Shown piece by piece: positions 5,205-12,651 of a stretch of 12,652 nt of DNA. The DNA is taken from assembly GCA_017624645.1 (NCBI GenBank), contig JAGAMQ010000053.1, positions 1 to 12,652 on the forward strand. The letters are read 5' to 3'. Both the position numbers and the translations under genes were made by a program. Positions within the stretch are counted from its first letter, which is position 1; each line of letters begins with the position of its first letter. This DNA is from Oscillospiraceae bacterium. Lineage in GTDB: Bacteria > Bacillota > Clostridia > Oscillospirales > Oscillospiraceae. The notes beneath the pieces are model-generated. The model was given only the letters and a program-made list of their open reading frames with translations. It was not told where the DNA came from and did no database searches.

Positions 5205-7391
5205 TCAGCGCAGTCTCCACAGCTGGGGACTGGTGATCTCACGGATGTCCATAAGATTCAGCTTGGCGTTGGGATCGTTTTCCAGATAAGTGGCAATATC
5301 AGCAAAGGTCTGCATGAAAATGGAGTGGTTGCGCATGGTGGCTGCCTTGCACACCCAGGCCTCCTTAGCCTGCTCGCAGTGCTCCATCAGTGCCAGACGG
5401 GCAGCCTGACGCTTCCGTGCCAGCTGGGCGATGGCCTTGTTGTCCTTCATATCCAGCATCTGGAAGAAAGCGATCCAGTCCTGTGCCAGCACCACATAGT
5501 TATGGCACTCGTAGGCCATACGCCGTGCCATCTCCTGGTTACAGCCGGGAGTCCGTGCCGCTTCCTCGAAGATCTCCATGGCTTCCTTACCCATGGAAGC
5601 GGTGGCATAGATGATCCGCTCCACTTCCTTGCGGTGAGGCAGGTACATGTCAAAAACACTGCCGGGGAAATGTCTGGGGTAGACCTGGTCTTTGTTGAAA
5701 TAGCAGTGAGAATAATAGCTGAGCTTGCGCAGGGTAAAGAAGGAGCAAAGGATCTTTTGGGTGGGATCCTCGGGAGTTCTGTTTTCCTTACGCTCCTCGG
5801 TGATCCAGTCCATGAGCCGGTAAGCATGGCGCACCTTTTCCTCCATGGGGCCAAAATGACGACGCACATACCGGTCTGTAACCGCTTCCGTATCACCGGT
5901 AGCCTCGAAATTCCAGGCGTAGTCGGAGAAGCAGTCGTGGACCCGGTCATAGCTGAGGTCATACATGGCATACTGGTACATTCCCTCGCCACACTTGTTT
6001 TCCTGGTTCATGTTCGCCATGATCTGGCAGTTCTTAAGAGGATTGGTCAGGATCTCCCAGATGTAGTAGCCGTTCCAGGCGCAGAAAGCACTACGCAAAC
6101 CGATATCGTCCGGCACACGGGTGAAGTCCAGCTTTTCTATCACATCGTGGTACCACCACCAGCTGAACAGCATTACATCCTCCAGTCCCTCTTCCTTGAT
6201 CCGGCGCTGGAAGTCTTCACTGATATCACCCAGCTTGGAGCGCTTGGCGGCGATCATATCGTGGGCCACCATGACGGTGCGGATTCCCTTTTCCTTCAGG
6301 TGCTTGATGCAGCGGATGGCGTGCTCGATGAAGATCTCTGCCCGGCTCTTGTCCCGGCACTTCTCGCACCGGCACCAGGGAGTGGTCAGGCTATAGGGCT
6401 CCTCCGTGTTGATGCCGTACTGTTCCCACACCTCGTCCAGGTGGATGGCAAAGCTATCCAGGTCGTTGGGGATCAGATACTCGTCAATGATCTGATCATA
6501 GACAGAAAACAGCAGCTTATAGGTCTCCTCACTGGAGGTGCAGAAGCCGGTAGGCTGCTTGACACCCTCGTCGTTGATGGGGGCAGCCTCCGGAACCAGC
6601 CGGGGGAACAGGGTGTTGTGGCCCATAGAGTTGATGCCGGGGATGGCATCCATGCCATGATCCTTGGCGTAGCGGATCACCTCGCCCAGGAAATTGTCCC
6701 GGAACATGGGGGGCAGCTGCTCGTAATCAAACCACTTTTTCTCGGTAGGAGAATAATAGCGCACGGTCATGGGTGTCTTAAGCTGGGGATAGTTTTTGAT
6801 GGGCAGGTACAGATACTCTGCCAATCTGCCGTCGTACTGCAGCTCCCAGCAGCCATAAATCGCAACGGTGAGATGGTTGATCTTCTTGGAAGCAAGATCG
6901 TCGATCATGTCGAACCAGTCCTGCTTTTCCATCATGTTAGAGCCGTAGCGGCACTCCTGCTTGTAGGCACGGAAAGCACAGTCCGGCCAGTCCAGAATTT
7001 CCAGTGCAGGTACGCTGCAGCCGCGACTGTCCCAACGCATCAGCTGCTTCAAGGTGACCGTGCCGTAGAAAAGGCCGCTTGCACCAAAGCCGGTGACGGT
7101 GATGCCCTTTTCGGTAACGGTAAGCTTGTAGGCTTCCTTTTCATTCTTCACCTGCTGAGGCGCATCGCCCAGCTCCAGCACCACGGGGATGCCGTCGGGG
7201 CTGAAGCAATCCTCACCGCAGTGGTGCTGCAGAAATGCCTTTAGCTCCTGTGCGGCAGTCAGTACAGGGCCTTTCTCTGCTTCCGGTGCGGTGACCCAGA
7301 AGCGGCTGCCGGGGGTAAGTACCAGTGCAGCGCCTTCCAGAAGCTGTGCCTCCTGGGGCAGAGGCTGCAGACTTTTCAGAATGTTTTCCAT
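5205..7391 (-). CDS. GH20-like glycoside hydrolase (beta-N-acetylhexosaminidase family)
   Basis: A 728-residue cytoplasmic protein without signal peptide. Residues 1-130 match the GH20 N-terminal alpha/beta domain (LPQEAQ..., PVVLELG, AYKLTV, GITVTGFGASGLFYG). A TIM-barrel follows from LDWPDCAFRAYK, with DWFDMIDDLASKKINHLTV at 158-176 and MDAIPGINSMGH at 247-258. The presumed catalytic pair is D319-E320 in AIHLDEVW, which lacks the glycines of the usual HxGxDE. A cysteine cluster C340, C342, C345 (WCRCEKC) follows and is seen in some GH20-like, DUF4838-type relatives. The helical C-terminal third (from about 500) is not recognised. GH20 enzymes remove terminal GlcNAc or GalNAc by substrate-assisted catalysis, but the divergent motif makes the sugar uncertain. 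The start has AAGGAG ten bases upstream, inside the end of the lid gene, so translation is coupled. Confidence 0.8.
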   Translation of the reverse strand: MENILKSLQPLPQEAQLLEGAALVLTPGSRFWVTAPEAEKGPVLTAAQELKAFLQHHCGEDCFSPDGIPVVLELGDAPQQVKNEKEAYKLTVTEKGITVTGFGASGLFYGTVTLKQLMRWDSRGCSVPALEILDWPDCAFRAYKQECRYGSNMMEKQDWFDMIDDLASKKINHLTVAIYGCWELQYDGRLAEYLYLPIKNYPQLKTPMTVRYYSPTEKKWFDYEQLPPMFRDNFLGEVIRYAKDHGMDAIPGINSMGHNTLFPRLVPEAAPINDEGVKQPTGFCTSSEETYKLLFSVYDQIIDEYLIPNDLDSFAIHLDEVWEQYGINTEEPYSLTTPWCRCEKCRDKSRAEIFIEHAIRCIKHLKEKGIRTVMVAHDMIAAKRSKLGDISEDFQRRIKEEGLEDVMLFSWWWYHDVIEKLDFTRVPDDIGLRSAFCAWNGYYIWEILTNPLKNCQIMANMNQENKCGEGMYQYAMYDLSYDRVHDCFSDYAWNFEATGDTEAVTDRYVRRHFGPMEEKVRHAYRLMDWITEERKENRTPEDPTQKILCSFFTLRKLSYYSHCYFNKDQVYPRHFPGSVFDMYLPHRKEVERIIYATASMGKEAMEIFEEAARTPGCNQEMARRMAYECHNYVVLAQDWIAFFQMLDMKDNKAIAQLARKRQAARLALMEHCEQAKEAWVCKAATMRNHSIFMQTFADIATYLENDPNAKLNLMDIREITSPQLWRLR

Positions 7392-7396
7392 TGCTA

Positions 7397-7678
7397 TTAT
7401 TCTCCTTTTTTCTGCAGCACGGGGCTGCAGTTATAGTTTTTACAAACGTTCTTCACGGACTGCTCCAAAGCTTCCCAACAGGACGCGTCACAAAGAACCG
7501 CAAAGGACAGTGTGTCCGGAATGATGTTGGCAGAGGTGCCTCCATCCACCCAACGGAACCGGCACCCCATAGGTTGAAGGGCGGTATAGACAGCGGTAAA
7601 GCAATCCACGGGATTGCTGCAAAGGTCAGGTCGGGAGCCGTGGCCGCCCCTGCCCTGTATCAGGATCTCAAATTCCAT
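7397..7678 (-). CDS. Stand-alone M20 peptidase dimerisation (lid) domain protein
   Basis: 93 residues that correspond to just the lid/dimerisation domain of an M20 metallohydrolase. It starts FEILIQGRGGHGSRPDL with the GGH histidine at H13, has helix VDCFTAVYTALQ, then GGTSANIIPD with N51, and ends at the domain boundary after YNCSPVLQ. No zinc-binding domain is present. It is unlikely to be debris: the ATG has a strong GAGGGGG site overlapping the stop of the M20 gene only five bases upstream, and its own last codons carry the ribosome-binding site for the GH20-like gene. The residues it carries are those missing from the lid of the upstream M20 protein, so I infer a partner subunit. Seven cysteines in 93 residues suggest a reducing, cytosolic location. 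The alternative is a trimmed remnant of a tandem duplicate. Confidence 0.8.
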   Translation of the reverse strand: MEFEILIQGRGGHGSRPDLCSNPVDCFTAVYTALQPMGCRFRWVDGGTSANIIPDTLSFAVLCDASCWEALEQSVKNVCKNYNCSPVLQKKGE

Positions 7679-7683
7679 AACCG

Positions 7684-8910
7684 TTACCCCCTCAAAGATG
7701 CTAAATAATCATCAATACTCCCCCGGAATCCCTTAAACTCAATGATTTCTTCATTGGAAAGGAAAGCAAGGGCATATGCGACTGTGGCGGCAACGCCGTA
7801 TTGGAAAGCATCCTCATCGGGATCAAATTTGGGGTGATGCCCAAGGGCGGTCATGCCCTTTTCCGGATTTCCGGCGCCCAAAAAGGCGTAGACACCGGGC
7901 CAGTAGGCCGAGGGAATGGAGAAGCTTTCAGCGCCCATGGCAGGCTCACTGTCCACCAACGCTTCCCGTCCCAGGACAGCTCCCACCGCTTTTCGGGCAA
8001 GGTCACAGCACTGACTGTTGTTTATCACGCCCCGGGTGGTAGCGCCCTTTTTGCAGGTAACGTCGCAGCCGTAGGCGCTGCAGGTAGCTTGAATGGTTTC
8101 ATAGATGGCATCTCGCATAGGACGGCCCACACCCTCCAGATCGTAGTAGCGGCAGGTTCCGCTGATCTGACAGGTGCCGGGAACTGTGACCTTGTCTGTG
8201 CCGAACTGCAGTTTGGTATTGGAAAGGGTCACCCGCTGGAAGGGAGAGATTTTTCGCATCCGCAATGTGTTCAGGCTCTGGATGATGGCACAGCAGCAGG
8301 CAAGGGCGTTGCCCTTTTCATTGCTGACAGAGGCCGACCAGCTGGTATTGCCGGCAAACACGCCCCCGTCCAAAATGCTCACCGTGCCGGTGGGCAGATA
8401 GGTGCGGATGTGCATTGCCCAGCAGCCGTCGATATGGATGTTGTTTTCCAGCAGATACTGCATCATGTAATAGTCGCCGTTGCCGTTTTCCTCGCCCCGC
8501 TCAAAATACAGAACCACAGAGCCGGAAAACTCCGATGCGTGTTCATGGAGCAAGCGGGCGGCACCCAGCAGCATGGCAGCATGGGTATCGTGTCCGCAGG
8601 TGTGGGCGACACCGGGCCGTTGGCTGACACAAGCCTTGGGCTGTTTTTCGTTGCAGGGATCCTCCTGCATAGGCAAGGCATCAATGTCCGCCCGGAGCAG
8701 CACGGTCTTTCCCGGTTTGGCACCGTGGATAAAACCCATGACACCGCCTTGGGGCACATCCACACATGTAATACCCATTTCCTGCAATCTTTCCAGAATG
8801 AAGGCAACGGTATCCTCCTCATGGTCGGAAAGCTCCGGGTTTTCATGAAGCCGCCGTCGCCAGGAAATTACATCCTGGGTCAACCCTCCGGCTTCTTTTC
8901 GAATATCCAC
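7684..8910 (-). CDS. M20 family amidohydrolase, catalytic subunit with degenerate lid domain
   Basis: A 408-residue zinc-type amidohydrolase/aminoacylase-like enzyme of the M20D branch, cytosolic. Catalytic-domain signatures are WRRRLHENPEL (17-27), LLRADIDALPM (71-81), HTCGHDTHAAMLLGAA with C105 and H107, FERGEE with E140/E141, AMH with H167, and GHHPKFDPDEDAFQYG with H358. All M20D metal ligands and the catalytic glutamate are therefore present. The inserted lid (about 183-290) is abnormal: where GxGGHGxxP is expected it reads SVSNEKGNALACCC, about nine residues shorter and without the histidine, and the NxIPD motif reads KVTVPG. GTG at 8910 is taken as start because GAGGAGG lies seven bases upstream; the longer frame to 8982 runs through the promoter. 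First gene of the operon, divergent from araC-type gene. The substrate is unknown. Confidence 0.85.
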   Translation of the reverse strand: MDIRKEAGGLTQDVISWRRRLHENPELSDHEEDTVAFILERLQEMGITCVDVPQGGVMGFIHGAKPGKTVLLRADIDALPMQEDPCNEKQPKACVSQRPGVAHTCGHDTHAAMLLGAARLLHEHASEFSGSVVLYFERGEENGNGDYYMMQYLLENNIHIDGCWAMHIRTYLPTGTVSILDGGVFAGNTSWSASVSNEKGNALACCCAIIQSLNTLRMRKISPFQRVTLSNTKLQFGTDKVTVPGTCQISGTCRYYDLEGVGRPMRDAIYETIQATCSAYGCDVTCKKGATTRGVINNSQCCDLARKAVGAVLGREALVDSEPAMGAESFSIPSAYWPGVYAFLGAGNPEKGMTALGHHPKFDPDEDAFQYGVAATVAYALAFLSNEEIIEFKGFRGSIDDYLASLRG

Positions 8911-8938
8911 ACAAGGACCTCCTCTCCTATATAGAATT

Positions 8939-8967
8939 ATTATAGCAACCCCAACTGGGTATGTCTT
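8939..8967 (-). promoter_or_regulatory. Promoter of the M20 operon
   Basis: On the minus strand there is an extended -10, TGCTATAAT (-10 box at 8939-8944), and 17 bases upstream a weak -35, AAGACA (8962-8967, four of six matches to consensus). A weak -35 with a regulator-like site just upstream (8991-9013) is what an activator-dependent promoter looks like. The start would be near 8932, about 20 bases before the GTG. Confidence 0.55.
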
Positions 8968-8990
8968 TCGACTTTTTGGCATGGATTATA

Positions 8991-9013
8991 AAAATCTTGG
9001 TATTTATACCAAG
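8991..9013. promoter_or_regulatory. Candidate AraC-type regulator site, upstream copy with palindrome
   Basis: AAAATCTTGGTA (8991-9002) is the first copy of a 12-base direct repeat. It overlaps an exact palindrome CTTGGTAT-TT-ATACCAAG (8996-9013). The centre is roughly 70 bases upstream of the inferred M20 start, a usual position for activators. Confidence 0.5.
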
Positions 9014-9061
9014 GCAAACCATCGGGCGTTTTTTGTTTTTTCAAAACTTTTTATAAAAATA

Positions 9062-9090
9062 TTGAACAAAAGTCACATATATGCTATGAT
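9062..9090 (+). promoter_or_regulatory. Promoter of the AraC-family gene
   Basis: -35 TTGAAC (9062-9067), 17-base spacer, -10 TATGAT (9085-9090) with a TGC extension. The start would be near 9097, about 40 bases before the ATG. Confidence 0.6.
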
Positions 9091-9107
9091 AATATCAAGA
9101 AAATTTC

Positions 9108-9119
9108 AAAATCTTGGTA
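9108..9119. promoter_or_regulatory. Candidate AraC-type regulator site, downstream copy
   Basis: Second exact copy of AAAATCTTGGTA, 117 bases from the first. It lies between the inferred start of the araC-type transcript and its ribosome-binding site, where a bound protein would block its own expression. Confidence 0.45.
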
Positions 9120-9136
9120 AAACAGGGGGTGCTGTT

Positions 9137-9937
9137 ATGCAGCTTCCACATTTTTCACTTTTTCGTTTCGGCACCGTTGCCATCGCCAAAAAAAACAGTT
9201 CCTACCCGCTGGACTCCATCAGCGCCTATGAGTTTGAATTTTATACCGAGGACCACCCCGGGGGCAGCATCGCCGACGGAAAATTCCGTCCGGTACGCAA
9301 AGGCCATTACAATCTGTTCCGTCCGGGACAGCGGCAAAAGCTTGTAGCTCACTACAAATGCTATTTTATCAACATCGTCACCCAAGACCCCCAACTGTGC
9401 GATTTTTTTGATCAGCTCCCCGATTCCGCACCCCTGTGGGATATGGACGCAGTGGTGACGCTGATCCAGCGGATGATGTCTACAGAGGACAAGCGTTCCC
9501 TTGCCGGCAGGATGCAGCTGCAAAGCTGCACCTGCCAGATCATTGCTCTTCTGGCAAAGCAGCGACTTACCGATGACACCCAGCAGCGGGGACCTTTCCT
9601 CCATCGGGATACCCTCATTAAGGTGGACCGATACATCCGGGAGCATCCGGGGGAGGATCTGTCCCTGAAACGGCTGGCAGAGATCAGCAACCTGGACCCC
9701 ACTTATCTGCACAAGCTTTACACCAGCGCCTACGGCAGGACCCCTGCCCAGCAAGCCCTTGCCCACCGGATCCTTGCAGCCCGGTTAGCCCTGGCGGAGG
9801 GAGAGCTTTCCGTGGGAGAAATTGCATCTCAGTGCGGTTTTTCCTCCCAGGCATATTTTTGCAGCAAATTCAAGAAGGTTATGGGAAAGACTCCCTCCCA
9901 GTACCGCAGGCAGTTCCGCAACAAAGAGGAAATATGA
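9137..9937 (+). CDS. AraC-family transcriptional regulator
   Basis: A 266-residue regulator with an N-terminal sensor-like part and a C-terminal AraC DNA-binding domain. The N-terminal half has the cupin-type features YEFEFYTEDHPGG and GHYNLFRPGQRQK, where the effector would bind. From about residue 158 there are two helix-turn-helix units: LSLKRLAEISNLDPTYLHKLY (about 177-197) and VGEIASQCGFSSQAYFCSKFKK (about 226-247), ending in the family signature GKTPSQYRRQFR. ATG at 9137 is chosen because AGGGGG lies seven bases upstream; the frame is open further back, but through promoter DNA. It is divergent from the M20 operon and flanked by paired 12-base repeats, so it most likely controls that operon in response to its substrate or a product. 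No terminator is seen after it. Confidence 0.9.
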   Translation: MQLPHFSLFRFGTVAIAKKNSSYPLDSISAYEFEFYTEDHPGGSIADGKFRPVRKGHYNLFRPGQRQKLVAHYKCYFINIVTQDPQLCDFFDQLPDSAPLWDMDAVVTLIQRMMSTEDKRSLAGRMQLQSCTCQIIALLAKQRLTDDTQQRGPFLHRDTLIKVDRYIREHPGEDLSLKRLAEISNLDPTYLHKLYTSAYGRTPAQQALAHRILAARLALAEGELSVGEIASQCGFSSQAYFCSKFKKVMGKTPSQYRRQFRNKEEI

Positions 9938-9996
9938 CCCCCGCCGACGGAGACAGGGTGCTGACGGGTAATTTTACCAAAAAAACACCAAACCTC

Positions 9997-10025
9997 TTGC
10001 AACTTGGACAAAGGAATGGTAATAT
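9997..10025 (+). promoter_or_regulatory. Promoter of the transketolase operon
   Basis: -35 TTGCAA (9997-10002), 17-base spacer, -10 TAATAT (10020-10025). The expected start near 10032 gives a leader of about 60 bases that begins directly before a stem-loop. Confidence 0.6.
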
Positions 10026-10036
10026 AGACTAAACAA

Positions 10037-10069
10037 CTGCGGTCTTTTGACTGCAGCCGCGTGAAGCGG
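10037..10069 (+). other. Two stem-loops in the transketolase leader
   Basis: CTGCGGTC (10037-10044) / GACTGCAG (10049-10056) with a TTTT loop, 8 bp including one G-U pair, is followed at once by CCGC/GCGG (10057-10069). They stand at the 5' end of the inferred messenger and could protect it from decay; the ribosome-binding site further on is left free. No known riboswitch is recognised. Confidence 0.5.
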
Positions 10070-10090
10070 AGAAGAAAAAGGAGGCAAATC

Positions 10091-10933
10091 ATGCAAAACA
10101 GTGAAAAGAAGCAACTGCAAATCACTGCCTGCAAGGTCCGCATGGGTGTGATCGAATCCACCTACGGTGCCAAGGCAGGACATCCCGGCGGCAGTCTGTC
10201 TGCTGCAGAGGTATTCACCTATCTGTACTTCAAGGAAATGAACATCGATCCCAAGAACCCCAAGTGGGAGGATCGGGACCGTTTTGTTCTGAGTAAGGGT
10301 CATACCACCCCCGGTCTGTATGCCACCCTTGCCAACCGTGGTTTCTTCCCTGTGGAGGATCTGCCCACCTTCCGTCACATCGACAGCTACCTTCAGGGTC
10401 ACCCCAACATGAACACCGTTCCCGGTGTTGACATGTCCACCGGCTCCCTGGGTCAGGGCATCTCTACTGCCGTGGGCATGGCAATGGCTGCCAAGCACAC
10501 CGGCAAGGAAAACCGCGTCTACACCCTGTTGGGTGACGGCGAGATCCAGGAGGGTCAGGTCTGGGAGGCTTGCATGGCTGCTGCCCACTACAAGCTGGAC
10601 AACCTGTGCATCGTTGTGGACAACAACGGTCTGCAGATCGACGGTGCTGTGGATACCGTTATGAGCCCCTACCCCATCGTAAATAAGCTGGAGGCCTTCG
10701 GCTTCCAGGTACAGCAGATCGACGGCCACGATTTCGAGGCCATTGAGGCTGCTTTCGCCAAGGCCCGGGAAACCAAGGGTGTTCCCTCCGCCATCGTGGT
10801 CAAGACCACCAAGGGCAAGGGCGTTTCCTACATGGAGAATCAGGCCGGCTGGCATGGCAAGGCTCCCAACGACGCCGAGTACGCTCAGGCAATGGAAGAG
10901 CTGAAGGCGCAGCTTGCAGAATTGGAGGCATAA
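10091..10933 (+). CDS. Transketolase, N-terminal subunit
   Basis: Thiamine-diphosphate-binding half of a split transketolase (280 residues, the usual size for this subunit). With the C subunit it moves two-carbon ketol units between sugar phosphates in the pentose phosphate pathway. Visible motifs are KAGHPGGSLS with H31, SKGH with H71, GHPN at 103-106, and the cofactor motif starting GDGEIQEGQVWEA (148-160) and ending at NN (178-179). ATG at 10091 has a strong AAGGAGG site seven bases upstream; an in-frame GTG at 10061 would add a run of basic residues and lies in the leader hairpin. Codon choice is strongly biased (AAG, CTG, GGT, GTT) compared with the nearby enzymes, which points to high expression. 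Its last codons carry the ribosome-binding site of the C subunit. Confidence 0.95.
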   Translation: MQNSEKKQLQITACKVRMGVIESTYGAKAGHPGGSLSAAEVFTYLYFKEMNIDPKNPKWEDRDRFVLSKGHTTPGLYATLANRGFFPVEDLPTFRHIDSYLQGHPNMNTVPGVDMSTGSLGQGISTAVGMAMAAKHTGKENRVYTLLGDGEIQEGQVWEACMAAAHYKLDNLCIVVDNNGLQIDGAVDTVMSPYPIVNKLEAFGFQVQQIDGHDFEAIEAAFAKARETKGVPSAIVVKTTKGKGVSYMENQAGWHGKAPNDAEYAQAMEELKAQLAELEA

Positions 10934-10935
10934 TT

Positions 10936-11874
10936 ATGGCTGAAATGAAGAAAGTCGCAACCCGCGATAGCTATGGCGCTGCTCTTTGTGAGCTGGGCGC
11001 AACCTGTGAAGATCTGGTGGTTCTGGATGCCGACCTGGCAGGTGCCACCAAGACCGGCGTATTCCAGAAGGCATACCCCGGCCGCCACTATGATTTCGGT
11101 ATCGCTGAGGCAAACATGATCTGTGCCGCCGCCGGTATGTCCACCGCCGGTCTGGTGCCCTTTGCTTCCAGCTTTGCCATGTTCGCTGCAGGCCGTGCCT
11201 TTGAGCAGGTCCGCAACTCCATCGGCTATCCTCACCTGAATGTGAAGATCGGCGCTACCCACGGCGGTATCTCCGTTGGTGAGGACGGTGCTTCCCACCA
11301 GTGCTGCGAGGACTTCGCTCTGATGCGTTCCATCCCCGGCATGACTGTTATCTGCCCCGCCGACGATGTGGAAGCCAAGGCTGCCGTAAAGGCTGCCTAT
11401 GAGCACAAGGGTCCCGTGTACCTGCGCTTTGGCCGTCTGGCCGTGCCTGTGTTCCATGGGGAAGACTACAAGTTCCAGATCGGCAAGGGCGAGATCGTCA
11501 AGGACGGCACTGACGTTGCCATCATCGCCAACGGCCTGCTGGTTTACGAAGCCATCACCGCTGCCGAGGAGCTGAAAGCTGCCGGCATCGACGCTATGGT
11601 TATCAACATGGCTACCATCAAGCCCCTGGACGAGGAGCTGGTTCTGGCCGCTGCCAAGAAGTGCGGCAAGATCATCACCTGCGAGGAGCACTCCGTCATC
11701 GGTGGTCTGGGCGAGGCTGTCTGCAGCCTGCTGTCTGAAAAGCTGCCCACTCCTGTCAAGCGCATCGGCGTCAACGACGAATTCGGTCACTCCGGCCCTG
11801 CCGCAGCTCTGCTGAAGCAGTTCGGATTGTCCTCCGAGCACATTGTGGAAGTGGCAAAGGAATTCTGCAAGTAA
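10936..11874 (+). CDS. Transketolase, C-terminal subunit
   Basis: A 312-residue partner of the gene just upstream, two bases after its stop codon, with GGAGG (10924-10928) inside the end of that gene. It contains the pyrimidine-binding domain, with the catalytic glutamate E58 in HYDFGIAEANM, and then the C-terminal transketolase domain (GTDVAIIANGLLVYEA, MATIKPLD, EEHSVIGGLGEAV). ATHGGISVGEDGASHQ at about 109-124 is the family substrate/cofactor loop. Separate N and C genes are common in Clostridia; the related split 1-deoxyxylulose synthase is less likely, given the SVGEDGASHQ and AEANM forms. The same highly biased codon use as the N subunit supports joint high expression. Confidence 0.95.
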   Translation: MAEMKKVATRDSYGAALCELGATCEDLVVLDADLAGATKTGVFQKAYPGRHYDFGIAEANMICAAAGMSTAGLVPFASSFAMFAAGRAFEQVRNSIGYPHLNVKIGATHGGISVGEDGASHQCCEDFALMRSIPGMTVICPADDVEAKAAVKAAYEHKGPVYLRFGRLAVPVFHGEDYKFQIGKGEIVKDGTDVAIIANGLLVYEAITAAEELKAAGIDAMVINMATIKPLDEELVLAAAKKCGKIITCEEHSVIGGLGEAVCSLLSEKLPTPVKRIGVNDEFGHSGPAAALLKQFGLSSEHIVEVAKEFCK

Positions 11875-11885
11875 GCATATAATTT

Positions 11886-11924
11886 ACCGGGATGCGTAGT
11901 CTAGATGCGCATCCCGGTTTTTTT
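11886..11924 (+). terminator. Terminator of the transketolase operon
   Basis: Perfect 11-bp stem ACCGGGATGCG (11886-11896) / CGCATCCCGGT (11908-11918) followed by a run of seven T. The end of the T run overlaps the stop codon (11923-11925) of the converging uronate isomerase gene. On the minus strand the stem is followed by AAATTATATGC, so it could end both transcripts. Confidence 0.95.
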
Positions 11925-12651
11925 AGATATCAAAATAGCGTTTGGCGTTTTGGAAGCAGATACCTTCCACGATGCGCTTCAGTGCAGCGTCATCATTGGG
12001 GTACTCGCCGTTTTCCACCCACCGTCCCAGCAGGTTGCACAGGATCCGGCGGAAATAATCGTGCCGGGCGTAGCTGAGGAAGGAGCGGGAATCCGTGAGC
12101 ATACCGATAAAGTTGCCCAAAATGCCCAGATTGGCAAGGTTGATCATCTGCTCCTCCATGCCGGTCTTGTTGTCATTGAACCACCATGCGGAGCCGTGCT
12201 GGATCTTGCCAGGGATCGTGCTGTCCTGGAAGCTTCCCGCTAAGGTCACAAGCTGGGCATTGTCTGCAGGATTCAGAGAATACAGGATAGTCTTGGGGCA
12301 CTGGTGAGTCTCGTCCAAGGCAGACAGCAACCGGAAGATGTTCACTCCGCAGACATTCTGGGCAATGGCATCAAAGCCGGCATCGGGACCAAGGGTACGG
12401 AACATCCGGTCATTGGTATTGCGCAGGCAGGAGTAGTGGATCTGCATGGCAATATTCCGCCGGTGATACACCCTGGCAAGGTGCAGCATCAGCACAGTCT
12501 GATACCCTGCAATCTCCTCCTGCTCCAGAGTCTTGCCTGTCAACGCCTTCTGATAAGCGGCATTTGCCTGCTCCATGGTCACAGGACGGAAGGGCACAAC
12601 AGCTTCAAAGCCATGGTCACTGGCACGGCAGCCCCGCTCATGGAAATATTC
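11923..12651 (-). CDS. uxaC: Uronate isomerase (glucuronate isomerase), C-terminal half
   Basis: The frame is open to the right edge; 242 residues of about 465 are visible, and the ATG at 12597 is internal. The enzyme isomerises D-glucuronate to D-fructuronate and D-galacturonate to D-tagaturonate, the first cytoplasmic step of hexuronate use. Recognisable parts are YFHERGCRASDHGF at the left end of the visible protein, MQIHYSCLRNTN (metal-dependent amidohydrolase-fold barrel), CPKTILYSLNP, GKIQHGSAWWFNDNKTGMEEQM and GMLTDSRSFLSYARHDYFRR, all typical of UxaC. It converges with the transketolase operon and shares its terminator region, so it belongs to another transcription unit whose start lies outside the window. 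Confidence 0.95.
   Translation of the reverse strand, partial: EYFHERGCRASDHGFEAVVPFRPVTMEQANAAYQKALTGKTLEQEEIAGYQTVLMLHLARVYHRRNIAMQIHYSCLRNTNDRMFRTLGPDAGFDAIAQNVCGVNIFRLLSALDETHQCPKTILYSLNPADNAQLVTLAGSFQDSTIPGKIQHGSAWWFNDNKTGMEEQMINLANLGILGNFIGMLTDSRSFLSYARHDYFRRILCNLLGRWVENGEYPNDDAALKRIVEGICFQNAKRYFDI

Noticed and set aside
7397..7678. Frameshifted or broken end of the M20 gene
   Set aside because: The M20 gene is complete to its last metal ligand and normal C-terminus; the small gene repeats the lid domain, not the C-terminal end, and has its own start and ribosome-binding site.
9960..9996. Terminator after the araC-type gene (GGTAATTTTACC)
   Set aside because: Weak 5-bp AT-rich stem followed by A on the plus strand, so not an intrinsic terminator.
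10061..10090. Upstream GTG start for the transketolase N subunit
   Set aside because: It would add KRRRKRRQI from the leader, overlap a hairpin and place the strong ribosome-binding site inside the gene.
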